Shown here piece after piece: positions 1 to 12,778 of a stretch of 64,000 nucleotides of DNA. The DNA lies in the NCBI RefSeq assembly GCF_032062135.1, contig NC_092859.1:112777743-112841742 (forward strand). The letters run 5' to 3'. The position numbers and the translations under genes were made by a program. The notes under the pieces are model-generated. The model was not told where the DNA came from. It saw only the letters and a program-made list of their open reading frames with translations, and searched no databases. Within the stretch, counting starts at the first letter, position 1. Every line of letters starts with the position of its first letter. The DNA is from Pyxicephalus adspersus. Lineage: Eukaryota > Chordata > Amphibia > Anura > Pyxicephalidae.

Positions 1-1032
1 ACAACCTTCTCTCTGTCTCAAATAAAGGACCATTGTTATCAGGACTTTAGTAAACAGTATAGAGGTGTTGCGAGGCCATAAGGAAGGCAAACATACCTAA
101 TGAAGCCTAACAGTGAAACATTGACAATTTTAGAACTTGGTGGCATAAAGATAGCAATTTTTAAGTTAGATGTCTCTTAAATCTATTGAGAGAAGCAGGT
201 CTATTGACTGGACCATAAAATTTGCAGTATAGTATGTGGAGATTCCATTTGGAATTGTTCCTTCTGGATTGAATTGTTCAGGATTGTTAAATCGATTACC
301 AATCTACAATCTCTTATGTCATGGAACTTTAACAATTGTTTGCTGTTCTTGAAGATAAGAACATTGACATTAAAACAACAAACTTTTTTATCGTCTCTGC
401 TGAACACTTTGTCACTGGAGATCCTGGGCATGGTGAGCTCTGAAAATTAAGAGTGGTTCTTAGAAATCCTTTGAGATCTACTATAAGATTATCAGTGAAA
501 AAAATCTGAACCTTGTGTCCAAACTGTGAAAATGAGGTTGATGCGACAGCTGGTCTGCATGCCCCTTGTGTGTGTTGTGTCAGACGATTTCCTTAGATGT
601 AAACTAAAGCTTAAAAAACTGGATTTATTCAAATTTGTTGTAAAAAAATTAAGGGTAAAACATGGTCATCTTTTATAAATTACCCATTTTAAAATTCAGT
701 AATAAACTGTTAATTTTATTAGTTCTGGATAGGGGGAACAATAGACTCTGTAGCTTACTGCCCAATCCTCTAAATTCATATCATTAAAAAGGGAAGGAAC
801 TCATCTATGGGGTTGGAGATCTAATAGCCATCATCATGGGAGTGGAAAGTGTCAACAAAGATTGCGTGACATGTAAAATTATGAAATATAGATAATTTTT
901 GTGTAAAAAAAAAACAAAAACATATCTCGGTAAGCGGTAAGTCACGTATATATTAATGTGTAAATTATGCTTTATCGGTAGGTCCATGTAGTTCACTCTT
1001 TCTAGGCTTTTGATGGACATGTTTCGCAGGTA

Positions 1033-1072
1033 GTGCTTCATCAGGGAGTAAGACTAGATTCAAAGAGCAATA
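1033..1072 (-). repeat. Fragment of 'tgatgaagcac' repeat, inverted
   Basis: On the minus strand it reads ctagtcttactc, cctgatgaagcac and gcgaaaca. This matches the segment at 1607-1652 on the plus strand. Confidence 0.5.
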
Positions 1073-1380
1073 CCGATTTAAACAATATAAAAGCAATAAT
1101 ATTAACAACTCTAATTGCTTTTAGGTGAATAACCATGAATCAATTGTAACAGTTTAAGGTATGGAAGAGATATAATCCAGTATGGTTTCCTGAAAGTTGT
1201 ATATCTTAGCTGAAGGCAAAGGTCAAAACAGGTATATAAGCACTATTCAAAATATTAATAAAGCGTTCTGTTACAAATTCTTTCAAACTCTTAGAGTATT
1301 GTCATGTTGCACAGACACCAATTGTCCAGTAGTTGTTACTATAGACAATCCCTCTTTTATGTCTGCTCTATGGCATTGTT

Positions 1381-1457
1381 GTCCCAGAAGGTGTTAATGC
1401 GCATGTGCGAGCTCTAAATCTTGACAGCTCGCACATGCTCATCAACACCTTCCAGGA
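1381..1457. repeat. Imperfect inverted repeat (hairpin)
   Basis: Arms 1388-1413 and 1426-1451 match at 24 of 26 bases around a 12-base loop. Weaker pairing extends outward to about 1381 and 1457. Probably a small MITE or foldback remnant. Confidence 0.75.
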
Positions 1458-1498
1458 CACCACTACCAAGAGGCAGTGGCTGTGGGATCCAATTTCCA

Positions 1499-1895
1499 AG
1501 AATTCAATTGAAAGCCATTTGAGTTGTTTAAATTTTAAAGTATGATCAATATCTTTTTATACTTTTTTATGTTCTTCAAATTTGGGTTGTATATGGCTCA
1601 GTGAGTCCTAGTCTTACTCACCCCTGATGAAGCACTGTTTGCCAAACACATGGGGTCAAAACACTAGAATAAGTAGACTACACAGACCTATCTTTTTATG
1701 ATTAGGCATCATTTCCACAGTTGTATATATGTTACTTACCACAAACCATTGTATAGATGTTTTGTACAATTGATGCATGGTAATTCACTTGAAAGCACTT
1801 TGGGTTGTTTATATTATATTGTACGATCAATATCTTAGTACACATTTTAATGTCCCTACAATGTTTTATATTTGGGTTGTATATTGCTCTGTGAA
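1499..1895 (+). repeat. Diverged tandem duplication (two units of about 115 bp)
   Basis: Units at about 1499-1610 and 1779-1895 share the order attcaattgaaagc / attcacttgaaagc, gatcaatatct, and tttgggttgtatat followed by gctc. They are clearly diverged from each other. Confidence 0.55.
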
Positions 1896-2462
1896 TCCTA
1901 TTTTTACACAACACAACAGTATTCTTTGCATTTGGAAAAAATATTTTTTTTTTTTACCTGCTGGATCAAGTAGTTTCTCAGTATGTGTATGTTTTTAGGT
2001 TAAAAGTAATAGACACGACGCATGTTTTTATCCAAAATATGTAGCTACACCACTGTTTATTACCTATATCCATGGAAAAGGAAAGGGTTCTGTGTTATGT
2101 TCCAGTTTCATAAATGGATTCACAGGTATAAAAAGTCATGAATAGAAATTAATCCCCAAAAAATAACATTACTTGGACAACTGTATCTACCAAGAGAACA
2201 GACAGTATACTTGGCAAGCATGTGTAATATAGCAGGAAGTAAAAAAGTCTTTTTGCCAGGTCTTTTTTTTCAATAGGACACACCAAATTATGCGGGATAC
2301 AAAGGCTTTGGAGAATCCACATCGGAGACTCTGATCACAAACAAGGTTCATAGTTTAAGTGGAATTTATTAAAAAAAAACATTAGTCTAAGTAATGACTG
2401 CACTGCATACTGGTATAGGCTCATTATATAAAATTAAAAGTTTAACCTTTAATTAATATTGG

Positions 2463-2464
<2 letters not shown>

Positions 2465-2493
<29 letters not shown>
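2465..2493. repeat. (AT)n microsatellite
   Basis: 29 bases of alternating A and T. Confidence 0.95.
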
Positions 2494-2496
<3 letters not shown>

Positions 2497-2702
2497 AGTT
2501 TGACTTACAGGGAAACTGAAGATTGTGTAAAGGATGCTGAGTAATATACCCAGGTAGTTCTATCAAATGATGTATAGAAAATCTCCAGAAGATACATCAA
2601 AGGATATTTTTTAGGCAAAGGGTTTCATCTGAAATTAAAGTTTAAACTTTTCATATATAAAAAAAAATGTAAAAAAAGTTTTTTTTGCCCAAATTTGGCA
2701 TA

Positions 2703-3062
2703 ATTAAAGAGGAAGTAAACTGAAAAATGCCCAAAACAAAAAAAAAGATCTTCCATTTGGTCATGCGTCACCCTGGTATCTGTCTACGAGTCGGCGTGTT
2801 GTACACCACCATCTTCGCCTCTTCTTCCGGGTTCTTCTTGGAATGTCACCCAACCCAGGTGCCAGATCGGGTGACGTAGGTTGGAAAAAAACTTGCCGAT
2901 CTTACTGCGCATTGCACAGGGGGAGGAGAAGAGAGGGAGGAGAGAAATGCTGATAGATGACTTGAGTAAAAGTCAAGGCTGATTTTTTTGGGTGGGAGGG
3001 GGATTTTTCAGGACATTTTGGGTGCTGACAAAAATTTGGCTTATACTCGAGTATATACGGTA
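2703..3062. repeat. Composite interspersed repeat, MITE-like
   Basis: The left part (ttaaagaggaagtaaactg, then agatcgggtgacgtagg) is an inverted relative of 56440-56660. The right end (about 2990-3062) finishes in cttatactcgagtatatacg, a terminal sequence I recognise from frog interspersed repeats. Family not assigned. Confidence 0.5.
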
Positions 3063-4190
3063 CTTAAACTTGCAAAAACACAAGATTTGTGTACCTATGT
3101 ACATACAAGTAGCCACTGTGTAACCCATATTGGATATTTCCACATTTTGTGAGTGAGGGAAAAAAAATCCAGTATATATGGTTAATTCCACACTAATATA
3201 CTGTTCAGAATTAAAGTTTCACAATAATAAAGTTGGACATATTTAGTATCCATTTACTTAGCACACTTTCAGATTTACAATTTTGCAAAATAAAGCTGTG
3301 ACTGTATACACTAAAATCTGTATTTTTACTAAAAATAAAGGTTTTAAAACTATTGAGCAAATTTTGTGTGATGTACATATTTGCATCTATTGCCTTTTTT
3401 ATTCTGCACTCTGCTTTCAGAAAATATAAAATATTTTTGGGGTTTTAGAAAACTTTTAGGCCTAACAAGTGTGTTGAAAAAAAGTGCAATTTTTTTGCAT
3501 GTCTTTCAGAGGTCCATGTCCTTTATTACCAACATCTGCCAAACTCAGACCAGAAGAAAGCATCCTGCTTCTTCCTTTTCATATGTGGCAGCTATTCAAG
3601 CAAGTGTGGAAAACTGCCTATGTGACTGCAGTCAGGTTTGACTCTAACTGACATTACCTCAGAACTTTAGAGCTGAAGTGACTGAGTAAACACAAGCCCT
3701 TGGCTATAAATTGCATCTTTTTTTGTGAGCTCAGCTGTGCTACATTTTTTTGGCAAAGTGGTCCACACTGGAGACGTGATTAATTCTGCTAAGACCAATG
3801 TAATATTAGCTGAAACATGAAAGAAAAGTTTGTTCGTTTTGGCTTATAAATGTATTATTTTATGTAAGAAATAGGTTTTGTTTTCAATGCTTTTGCATGA
3901 ATTTTTTTGCATTGATTTTATTAGCATGCATACTTTTACATTTTATTTCTACATTATGTTTTTACCAGAGTCCAATATCAGTATTTCTACTTGGATAAGT
4001 GTTTTGTGTTAGCTATAACTGGTAGAAGTGTAGAAGTGTATTATTTCACCCTAAAACATTAAAGATAAATGACAGAAGTATGAATAGTCCCTAAAAATAT
4101 CATAGCCTTCCACAACTAAGTTTTCCTGCAAACACCACCTCCACCCTTGACTTAGCCAGCCTAGATATAGTACTTTTCTTAACTTGTTTG
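3063..4190. other. No gene seen
   Basis: AT-rich, stop-dense in all frames. No domain or splice pattern recognised. Confidence 0.6.
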
Positions 4191-4544
4191 TATTAAGCAC
4201 TGTACACAGCACCATTCTGTTCAATGAAGAGGGAAGGAAAAAGCAAGTGGGAACACGTTGTGCTCTCGTCCATAGCAGATTCATCCGGGCAGAATGGATT
4301 AATGAATGACTTTGCGGGACTGATGTCCACATGCCAGTTTTTCACCCGAGAAAAGCATGGCCATTCATCTTGGGCAGCAATGAAAGTGAAAGTCCACTAA
4401 ACAAAAAAAGCAGCAAGTCAGATCTTAAAACTATAAGTAGCTAAACCCTGCATAAAACACATTGAATTAGTGCCACCCTTAGTAAATGTAGCTGATATCC
4501 CTAAATAGCAACATAACTACAAATTTTATGGATCCTCCTTGATT

Positions 4545-4811
4545 CCAAATGATGCATGGACAAGAGCTGTACATACAGCACTGTTCTGCTCTATATAAAG
4601 AGGGAAGGGGGAGAATGATGGAGAGGTACCCCGCTTTGCTCTTTTTCCCTTCACGTCAATTAAGATCGTTCGTCGTCCATCGTTCGTGGATCCGCCAGGA
4701 CGGTCGTTCTGACGATGGACGAGGAGCACTGTGCACACGCAAGATTCTCGCCCAAAATCAGCCCTGAGCCAATTATTGTACGAGAACCATTGCATGTGTG
4801 TACCTAGCCTA
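4545..4811 (+). repeat. TTAA-type MITE, 5'-truncated copy
   Basis: Shares gatgcatg, gctgtacatacagcac, gttcgtggatccg and the end gtgtgtacctagcctaa with the fuller copy at 32910-33250. The left terminal repeat is missing. A more distant related fragment lies at about 4195-4260 (actgtacacagcaccattctg). Confidence 0.65.
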
Positions 4812-7800
4812 ACAGTTGAGCCAAACTAAACAATATTTAGCCACTGTGACGGTATCTAGTAAACTGTCACTGCATTTGCAGTTTTCACAAAAACTAAATT
4901 TCGTGCTGTAGTATGGGGCCCTCTATGAGCCAAATAGTTTTGTCTGTGGCATTGGATGGAAACATTGTTATAAAGGGCTGGTTCCCTGAGACAGTTGAAG
5001 ATAGGAGGCATTCTGCATGGACATGACTTTGAAGGTGTACTGGAAAAAAGTTTTCTATACCATACACAAAAAAAGCTTTTTTCTAATTTTTATTCCAAGG
5101 ATTGTTTTTCAGATGCCACTTATATATTAGGATTTTAAACTTCGTGCATTTGAGAGAGCAATTGTCTGTAAAATCAACATAGAGTGTTGTTATAATGCAG
5201 GTGTAACAGGCCAAGAAAACCCAGAGAGCTTTAAATGATCTCACATACACAGATGAATAAGTTTCCCAGAACACAATGGTGTATAATGAGCCTACCAGTC
5301 TAGCAAGTATAGCACTATGACTCAGAACACTGCTAGTATTTCTAGTCATTACCATTGTCATGTTTTTTGATAAATGCGCTCTGGAGTAAGTAGCCTTTTA
5401 AGAACGTAAATGAAAAAAGAAAACTTTTTTGTTTTAACTAGAACTAGAGAAGGGTTAGACCTTTTTGTGAACCTGACAACGTCTTACATGGGTGTAAATT
5501 GTTATTTTACAATGCTGATGACAGTTAACTTATGATGATTAAATAAATACATTCTTATTATACACCCAGATCTAAACTATTGTTCTCTTCGCAAACAACT
5601 CCAAAGCTAAACATTTGCTATGGGTACCATGGGAGGAATCTATAGATAAGAACATTTATTGAATAAAATGGTTGGGAGAGAAAGAGATCACAGGAATAGG
5701 AATGCCGCACGTAGATGCAGTATGATTTCATCATTTCTATTGTGAAATATTTTTGATTCTAATCGGTGTGGAAGGATAAGATCCCTAAAACACAAATGTG
5801 GCACAACTTGTTATACAGCAGAGGTTTGTCAGGGAGATATCCTACATTATACACTTGTCACAAAAAAGTGAGATGAAATCTTCCAATATAGAAAAAAGTT
5901 CTGGTGACACCTGGCTTAGAAGGTAATCCCATCACTTTGGGAGATTTCCTCTCACTAACTACTGTGCCTTTAGGACAGAAAGAGAAATCTTCTCAGCAAG
6001 ACAACAAAAAATAACCTAATTGGTGTTTAAACCCTTCCTATAAAAATATGAGTAGTGCCAAAAATGTTTGGGTATGCACACATTTTCACAAATGTACAGC
6101 TATTACATGTTGTAGTTGTTTTAGGGAGTTCAGATCACACTATAACAAACACACTTGTACCAGCTGGTTATAATGAAGGCTGACCTAGTTTTTTTCACAA
6201 ATCAGTATGCAAAGATACAGAGAAAGAAAATGCAGTTTCTTCAGAGCAGAGAGATGTCCATGTGTGAAAATATTTTTTTGTAAATCCTAGCAATTTATTT
6301 AGTTTACTTAAAAAAGAATTGCTATATTTCAACTAACCAGTTTCACTTAAAAAAGACATTTATTTTATTTATGTATCCCAAATTACTTCTAAGCAACACA
6401 AATAGAAATGTAAATGTACGAAGCCATCAGCGTATTTCCTAGGAATTATGTAAGTTTATTGTAAGTTTCCTGCACTTCATACCTGTGACTGGTGAATTTG
6501 ATTACATGTTTTAAGTCATAAAAAGACTATATGATTATATGGCATGTGACTGCTAAATCACAACATTAAAATATGACAAATTAATTTGTGATTAGATAAC
6601 ATTAAAATATAGGTATGAGAGCTATTTAAAATGTAACAACAGTATGTCCAAATAAGGATGAATCTGATTGAAACCAACAACATCCAGCAGAGCCATGTGT
6701 AGCCAAACTAGTGGCAACTAAACCACATGTTCCTATTGGAGAATTACTTTTTGTGTAGGTGACAATGAATGTTTACTAGTAATGCCAAACTGGCAATATG
6801 AATCTGACAGAAGTTTAAAGCCACTTCTATTTTTTCCAAAAAAGCAAACTTTTCTGGTAGTTGGCACCAGTTTCAACACTTACTATATACTGACACATAT
6901 GGCTGTGTAAGCTACAATGCAATTTTCTCATAAACTATTGTTTTTGCTGCTCTCCACACAGGTCCTCTTCAAATAACATCAGTCATGTTATCTTACAATT
7001 AGTTCTTGCAGTATGCAAGTAAATGTGCAAACAGATGCATCCAACTCACACAAGACTTTACAGCAGGAGGTGGCACTTCCCTCCAGACTCTTCCCAATGA
7101 AAGCATCTGTGTTTGTATAGCAATAGTCAGCATTCTTGGTATGTGAGTATGTGACACAGAGCATGTACCAAAAGAGTAGAACCTAATGTGATATCCTCTG
7201 CATACATCAATACACCAGGTAACCCTTTCTGACTCATGTGCAGATTAGCAGCTTTTAGAGCTATTTTTATCACAGACTGACTGATGTCTGGCAAATATCC
7301 ACAGACATATTTTATATATCCCTGGGCCATACTCAGGCCAGGCTCTGGGGAAAATCACATTTTATGATGTAAATCATAAAATTCAAAAGTCAGAAATGCA
7401 AGACAAAAATCTATCGCTTGTGGACATAAGCTATGATGTGAATGCTGTAATTGTGAGTGTAGAATAAATTCACAATATAAAACACCCATAAATAACTAAA
7501 GTATTTTCATTATACCAACCACAAAAACAATATTTTTGCACTGTGCTTGAAAATCTGTAGGTAGTCTTTAAAGTAGATGGGAATCTAAATGTGGATATTT
7601 GCTTGGTTGAATGCAACATGTTATTGAAGGTATGAAGAGTATATAAAGCCATTTTTAGTAAAAAGTGTTAAAACATGTACCAGGTTGTGTTTTGCAGTCT
7701 ATGCCCTTCTAGAACAAAATTTGCATCCCAGCATTGTGATAGGAACTGGTGTCCTTATTACAGGATTTCTCCATAACTCTTTCTCTGATGACTACTTCGA

Positions 7801-9089
7801 GTTCTTGGATTTCCGAGTGACACTGGTCACCAGGTAAACAAAAAGGGGTAACAAAACCAATAAGGTCCCTTTACATGTATTATTATGCAAAACACTACAC
7901 ATTAATGTGCATGTGGTAATGCAGTGTGAAGCCATCCTGTTATATACCTGTTCATTATCACACAGTATTTTTTTTACCTGTTTAGTAGAATATTATTTTT
8001 CTACTATTTTATTATTCATGGTAAATAAAAAACAATGCCTTCTATCCTGACATGACATTTAACCACATTAATAAATTCCAAATAAATACATCTGTCCCAT
8101 GACTTTTAATTGTTTAATAATTTTTTTAGTTGTTTACCTTTTTTTAAAAAAAATGAAAGGAGTTCACCTTTAGTTAAGCAGTTTCTCTAATTTAATTATA
8201 AGAAAAAAAGTTTGTGAACACTTTTGAGTTCAGTGACCCAGTAAAAATAACTTCAGAGGTTCCTGGGAAAATAATGAAGGTATTTATACGTCTCAGTAAG
8301 GTTACAAAAAGGTTTCTAAAAGTCTCAGTGTTCTCCAACCCACATTACGTCATATAGCATGTCTACAGAGGTCATACTGTATAATATAATTGCTATGCCC
8401 TCCTTAATTGGTACGGCAAAGATTACAGAAATAAACACAAGTGCTACATTGAAGATAAAAATAACTTTTCCCTATTAGTTTTCAGTGATGTGTCCACTAA
8501 AAGAAAAATACCAGCATTGTTCAACTGGATAGATCTACCTCTGGCCAAGACTGTAAAATGATTGACTGGAAACATTCTGCTAGCAGCTTGTATCATCCAG
8601 AAAATCAAACTCAATCACCCTTGAAGTTCTGACTTCAAATGGACTTAATTGGATTGGGACCCAACTTTTCCCTCAATTTTCCTTTGCTTCTCTTTTCCCC
8701 TTTCATTCGTTTCTTCTCCACTATTTGACCCAAACAACAATGACATGTTTCTCCCTACCCTGGGGTCAACATAAGTGCAACCTTGTAATTTTCAGTCTTT
8801 CTGTGATAATCTGTTGCTATCCCTATTATTCTGCCCTGGTCTTTGTTAATATAATACTGTTGACACGCTTAACTTGGTTATATCTGAAGGATCTATAAAT
8901 TTGTTTACTGTATGCTTTTAATATTTTAATACTACCTTGGTGTCTCATCTTTTATTACTTTGTTTCATTGTCACCTTTATTTTATACCTTTTTTTGTTTC
9001 AGAACACCCTTTTTTTCAGTAAAGACATCAAAGTAAGACTGTAAAGTAAAAAACATTTGTTTCACATCAAAGATTAGCAAAAGACCACC
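4812..9089. other. Intergenic DNA, one weak exon candidate
   Basis: AT-rich with no recognised coding gene. The only exon-like segment is at 7764-7833, listed separately. Confidence 0.5.
7764..7833 (+). other. Candidate exon of unknown gene (low confidence)
   Basis: Acceptor ttattacag and donor gtaaac flank 70 bases with one open frame, FLHNSFSDDYFEFLDFRV. I do not recognise the peptide. It ends in phase 2 and does not join in frame to the next candidate at 9601, so it may be chance. Confidence 0.2.
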
Positions 9090-9480
9090 TGGATGTTTTA
9101 GAACTGCTTAGACCACGCTCTGTGGACAAATGAAATTACATTTAAACATAGAGAGATCTTCGAGCACTCTATTTAGAGAACCATTTTTCAAAAGCAAATC
9201 CTAAATGGGAAACATGTAATTATCTGTAAAATGATACTGGGTGAAGTCAAACTACTACTCAGTCGCTGGAAACTATGACAAACACTTTAAACACAACACA
9301 ATTTGTTTTCTGCAGTGGCCTAGTCAAAGTCCAGAACTCAACTCAGTTGAGATGCTGTGGCAAGGAATATGTTCACACAAGAAATCATAAAAAGTTCAGT
9401 TAATTGAAAGAAATAGACTTCCTAAATACAAAATCTGATTAGCAGCTGTAAGAAAATGTTTAGTTGAGGCCACTGATGCT
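9090..9480 (+). mobile_element. Decayed Tc1/mariner transposase relic
   Basis: At 9313-9369 the sequence reads QWPSQSPELNSVEMLWQG, the Tc1-family motif WPxQSPDLNPIE with its third catalytic acidic residue region. Upstream sequence is frameshifted and stop-rich. No terminal repeats could be placed, so ends are approximate. Confidence 0.7.
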
Positions 9481-9600
9481 AAAAGATGTTAATAAAAAGG
9501 TAAAGTCATATAAAGGTGCTTTGTAAAGACATGAATAAGTGTCACTGTTAATACAATATGATATGACTCAGCGGTTTGTATTTCTCTCTTATTTTTTTAG

Positions 9601-9681
9601 TTGAAGTTCAGACCACATTTAGAAGTCCTTCGTGCAGAAAACCAAAAGCTAAGCACCCCGAGCATCCAGACAATGAATCAG
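9601..9681 (+). other. Candidate exon of unknown gene (low confidence)
   Basis: A strong T tract and tttttag acceptor, then 81 bases open in two frames, then donor gtcagtgag. One frame reads LKFRPHLEVLRAENQKL. No family recognised. Confidence 0.2.
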
Positions 9682-10002
9682 GTCAGTGAGTAAAAGCTTT
9701 TTTGGTATTTGCATGACTTTTTTTTTCAAATACATTTTAAATAATTATGTCAAGTTTAATGCGGTTAATTAACATCATTTGCAAGGAAGATTATTGTCAT
9801 TATTTTTTGGCACAAAGTTAAAACCTTTGTGCTAATTAGAAGGAATTACATAAATACAGGTTGTACTTTTAAAAAAAGGGAATAATTGTTCTTAATCGGG
9901 ATCAGGATCTTCTGTACTAAAGTAGCTCTCATGGGATATAGTGTTGTTTTTCCTTATATTCTTTATATATTTAAGTTATATATGTCTGGTCCCAAATGTC
10001 TT

Positions 10003-10096
10003 GTTTAATTAACGGCTATAGCTAGGAGCACCATCAAATGCAAACATCCATACAAATTATTTTGGGTCGGATGCTGGAAGAAAGCTGCACATACGT
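10003..10096 (+). repeat. Interspersed repeat fragment, copy 1
   Basis: Direct-orientation copy of 12687-12778. Shared words are gctatagct, catcaaatgcaaacat and ggatgctggaagaaagctgc. Confidence 0.7.
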
Positions 10097-11054
10097 ACAT
10101 AGACAATATTTTTGTAAAAAAGAATAAATATTTTATTATTTATATATACATTATTTTCACCATTATTGACCATTGCCATACAACTGGGCAAATACTAGTA
10201 ATGTAGTCTCAAATATTCCAGCACAGCTATCTTGGTATTGTGTAGTTCAGCTGTCTGGTTTAAGTTTTTTTATCCCAATTTCTGGTTACCAAACTTGTTA
10301 AAACTTGTGTGGGACAAATATATTGTCTAGGGATTCCTGGATGGTAACCACTAACATGACTTGAGTATCTTTAGAGTAGAGTGACCTTTGTTCACTGATT
10401 AACCACTCATTTATACTATATGTATGTAAATTCCACATCTGTTAAATGCTGCAACTATGTGGGAGGTAATTGACTCTAATCTGAGTGTGACAAAGCCACA
10501 GCTTGCTTTCATGTGTATAAAGGTTGTGTGACACATGCAATGTTAGGAATACCAGAGAGCTTTTTCTTTTAGTGTTTCAGATGATGTAACATCTTTCTGA
10601 AGCAACTCCTTGAAACCACTTGACCTAATTGTTTTATTTTTTTCTGCTTGCCCTAAATTTTCCATATATGGCATCTGAAATGTGATTTGATTATCTTATC
10701 TTAACTGTAATAAATTAAAGTGGGCTTAATACTAAGAAATAAATAGAATAATATTAAGTAAAAGGGAAAGGTACTTGTTACTCTGAACTTTCTCCAGGCA
10801 ACGATCATATGGTGTGAGGCTTGCAGAATTAGTGTGGGGTTTTCACATGAGCAGAGTCTGTTGTTTATCCTCATGTACATATATGATTTTAAACAAGGTT
10901 TTAAAAATATATACATCTGCAGAAAAATCAATGTAGTGCAACCCTCTGCCCATAACACTGGACATAACTAAAGCATCTAGTGGAATAAAGAAAGCAAACC
11001 TGTCACCAAACCTAAATGGCCTAAAAAAAGAAAGTTAGGGTATTAAATGTAAAG

Positions 11055-11165
11055 AGAGAGCGTTAGTGATATGACAATGGACTTTGTAAAGCGCTGCGTA
11101 ATATGTTGATGCTATATAAATACTGTGTAATAATAATAATAATAATAATACTAAAGTAGTAATGT
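11055..11165 (+). repeat. SINE-like tail
   Basis: Contains agcgctgcgtaatatgttg and atgctatataaat followed by a (TAA)n tract. The same tail is seen at 14935-15105, 52245-52395 (minus) and 63890-64000. Confidence 0.7.
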
Positions 11166-11639
11166 AAAGGTGGTGGGAGTAAAATACAGTACCTTGGAGA
11201 TGACACTCTATCTGATACATCTGGAACATACCACCTTCCTTAAAGGTATTTATCTTTATAACTTTTTTTTGTTGTTGTTTGTTTTAAGCCCTGTTATGGG
11301 CAGACAACACATAGCACTTTTGTGAACTAAGGCTATATTTACATTTTCCATAAGGTTGCAGTGCATTTACTGTTTCCAAGAGCCAGGGAACCACTGTCTC
11401 TGGGGAGATATTACATGGATAGATGCGGCAGCCTCAGAAAGAATAAATCGGGGTGGCAGTTAGCAGCACCAGTAACCACATGTCCACTGACGCTGGATCT
11501 TTTATTACAAGTGGTGTGGGTGACCGAGTGTTTGGTACCAGTCACTGTGTGGTATCACTCGATCCCAAGACAAGTCTGATCCTGCCCTAAGTGTAGTCAC
11601 CCCCAACCCACTCCCACATCTCAACATAATAAAGGCTAA

Positions 11640-12069
11640 AGCTGCGTACACACGTCCAATTTTTATCGTTGGAAATGAACGACGAACGACCGATTGGCCA
11701 AAAATCGTTTGTAAGAAAAGTAACCAACGACGCCGACGAACGAGGATAGTCATTGTGCACAAATCTGTACATATTGTAACGATACAATAGTTCAAATATA
11801 ATCCACCAATAGTGTACACACGCTAGATACGTTCGTTTGAACGATTCAGGAAGTGACATGCACAGGAGAAAGTGTATCACAGAACAATCCACAATCACAC
11901 AATAGATTACTACCGATCATTGCCCAATGAGAACCACCGGGACGGACGTTTGTTTCCAGCGAGATTCCTTGTTCATTGTCGTCGTTGAGCACTTTTTTTT
12001 AACAATTATTGAACGCTCTGTCGTGGATTGTTAGTTTCCAACGACAATTATTACTCGTGTGTACGCAGC
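11640..12069. mobile_element. TTAA-type MITE, near complete
   Basis: Terminal inverted repeats agctgcgtacacacg and cgtgtgtacgcagc, with CTAA on both sides. The interior is rich in AACGA and TCGTT words. No transposase, so non-autonomous. Confidence 0.8.
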
Positions 12070-12659
12070 CTAAGCATTCTATAGTAATTGAAAAGAACTA
12101 GAAGGGCTCTTTGAGAAAGCACAGGAAGCCTGCTCAAGAGAAAGGACAGATCTAAATCTCTAACAAGATGAATAGTTTTTTTTTCTAAACACTTATCAAA
12201 CATATACCAAAACACTTCTAACTGAAAAATTAGCAGGTAAAATGGAGCAAATAAGAGAAACCCATTGTAAGGTCTCTGTATAGTTTTTATACTGTTCCTC
12301 TCTCAATTCTGTTCTTTACCATCCCTATCACATTACTGTCCCCTTTTAAGCAAGTATGTAAATTAAAAACTAAGAACGTATGCAAATCATATAATTTGTG
12401 TATTCAACACATGAATATTGTGTATTTAACACTTAATCAGAACAGTTAAACAGTTGTTAAACAAAGTTTAAACAAAGAACTTCTACAACAATGAAACAAA
12501 CATGGAGGTCCCATTTTTTGTCCCATTTTATCCTAGAGCCATTGTTAGCAGGCAGTGCCATTGGTATACAGGGGAGCCAGCAGAAATCAAGATTCAAGCT
12601 TATTCCAAAATTAGCAAAAAGAAAAAATAGTATATTTGAAACTCAGAAAATTGGTAACC

Positions 12660-12682
12660 CCCCCCCCCCCCAAAAAAAAAAA
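12660..12682. repeat. Homopolymer C then A
   Basis: A run of C followed directly by a run of A, next to the repeat copy at 12687. Confidence 0.8.
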
Positions 12683-12686
12683 TCTA

Positions 12687-12778
12687 TTTTAATTAATGGC
12701 TATAGCTGGAAGCAGCATCAAATGCAAACATCTACACAAATCTTCCATAGGTTGGATGCTGGAAGAAAGCTGCACTAA
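12687..12778 (+). repeat. Interspersed repeat fragment, copy 2
   Basis: Direct copy of 10003-10096, roughly four fifths identical by eye. Family not assigned. Confidence 0.7.

Noticed and set aside
11505..11898. Two minus-strand frames of about 100 codons
   Set aside because: They run through the TTAA-type MITE and its flank, not a gene.
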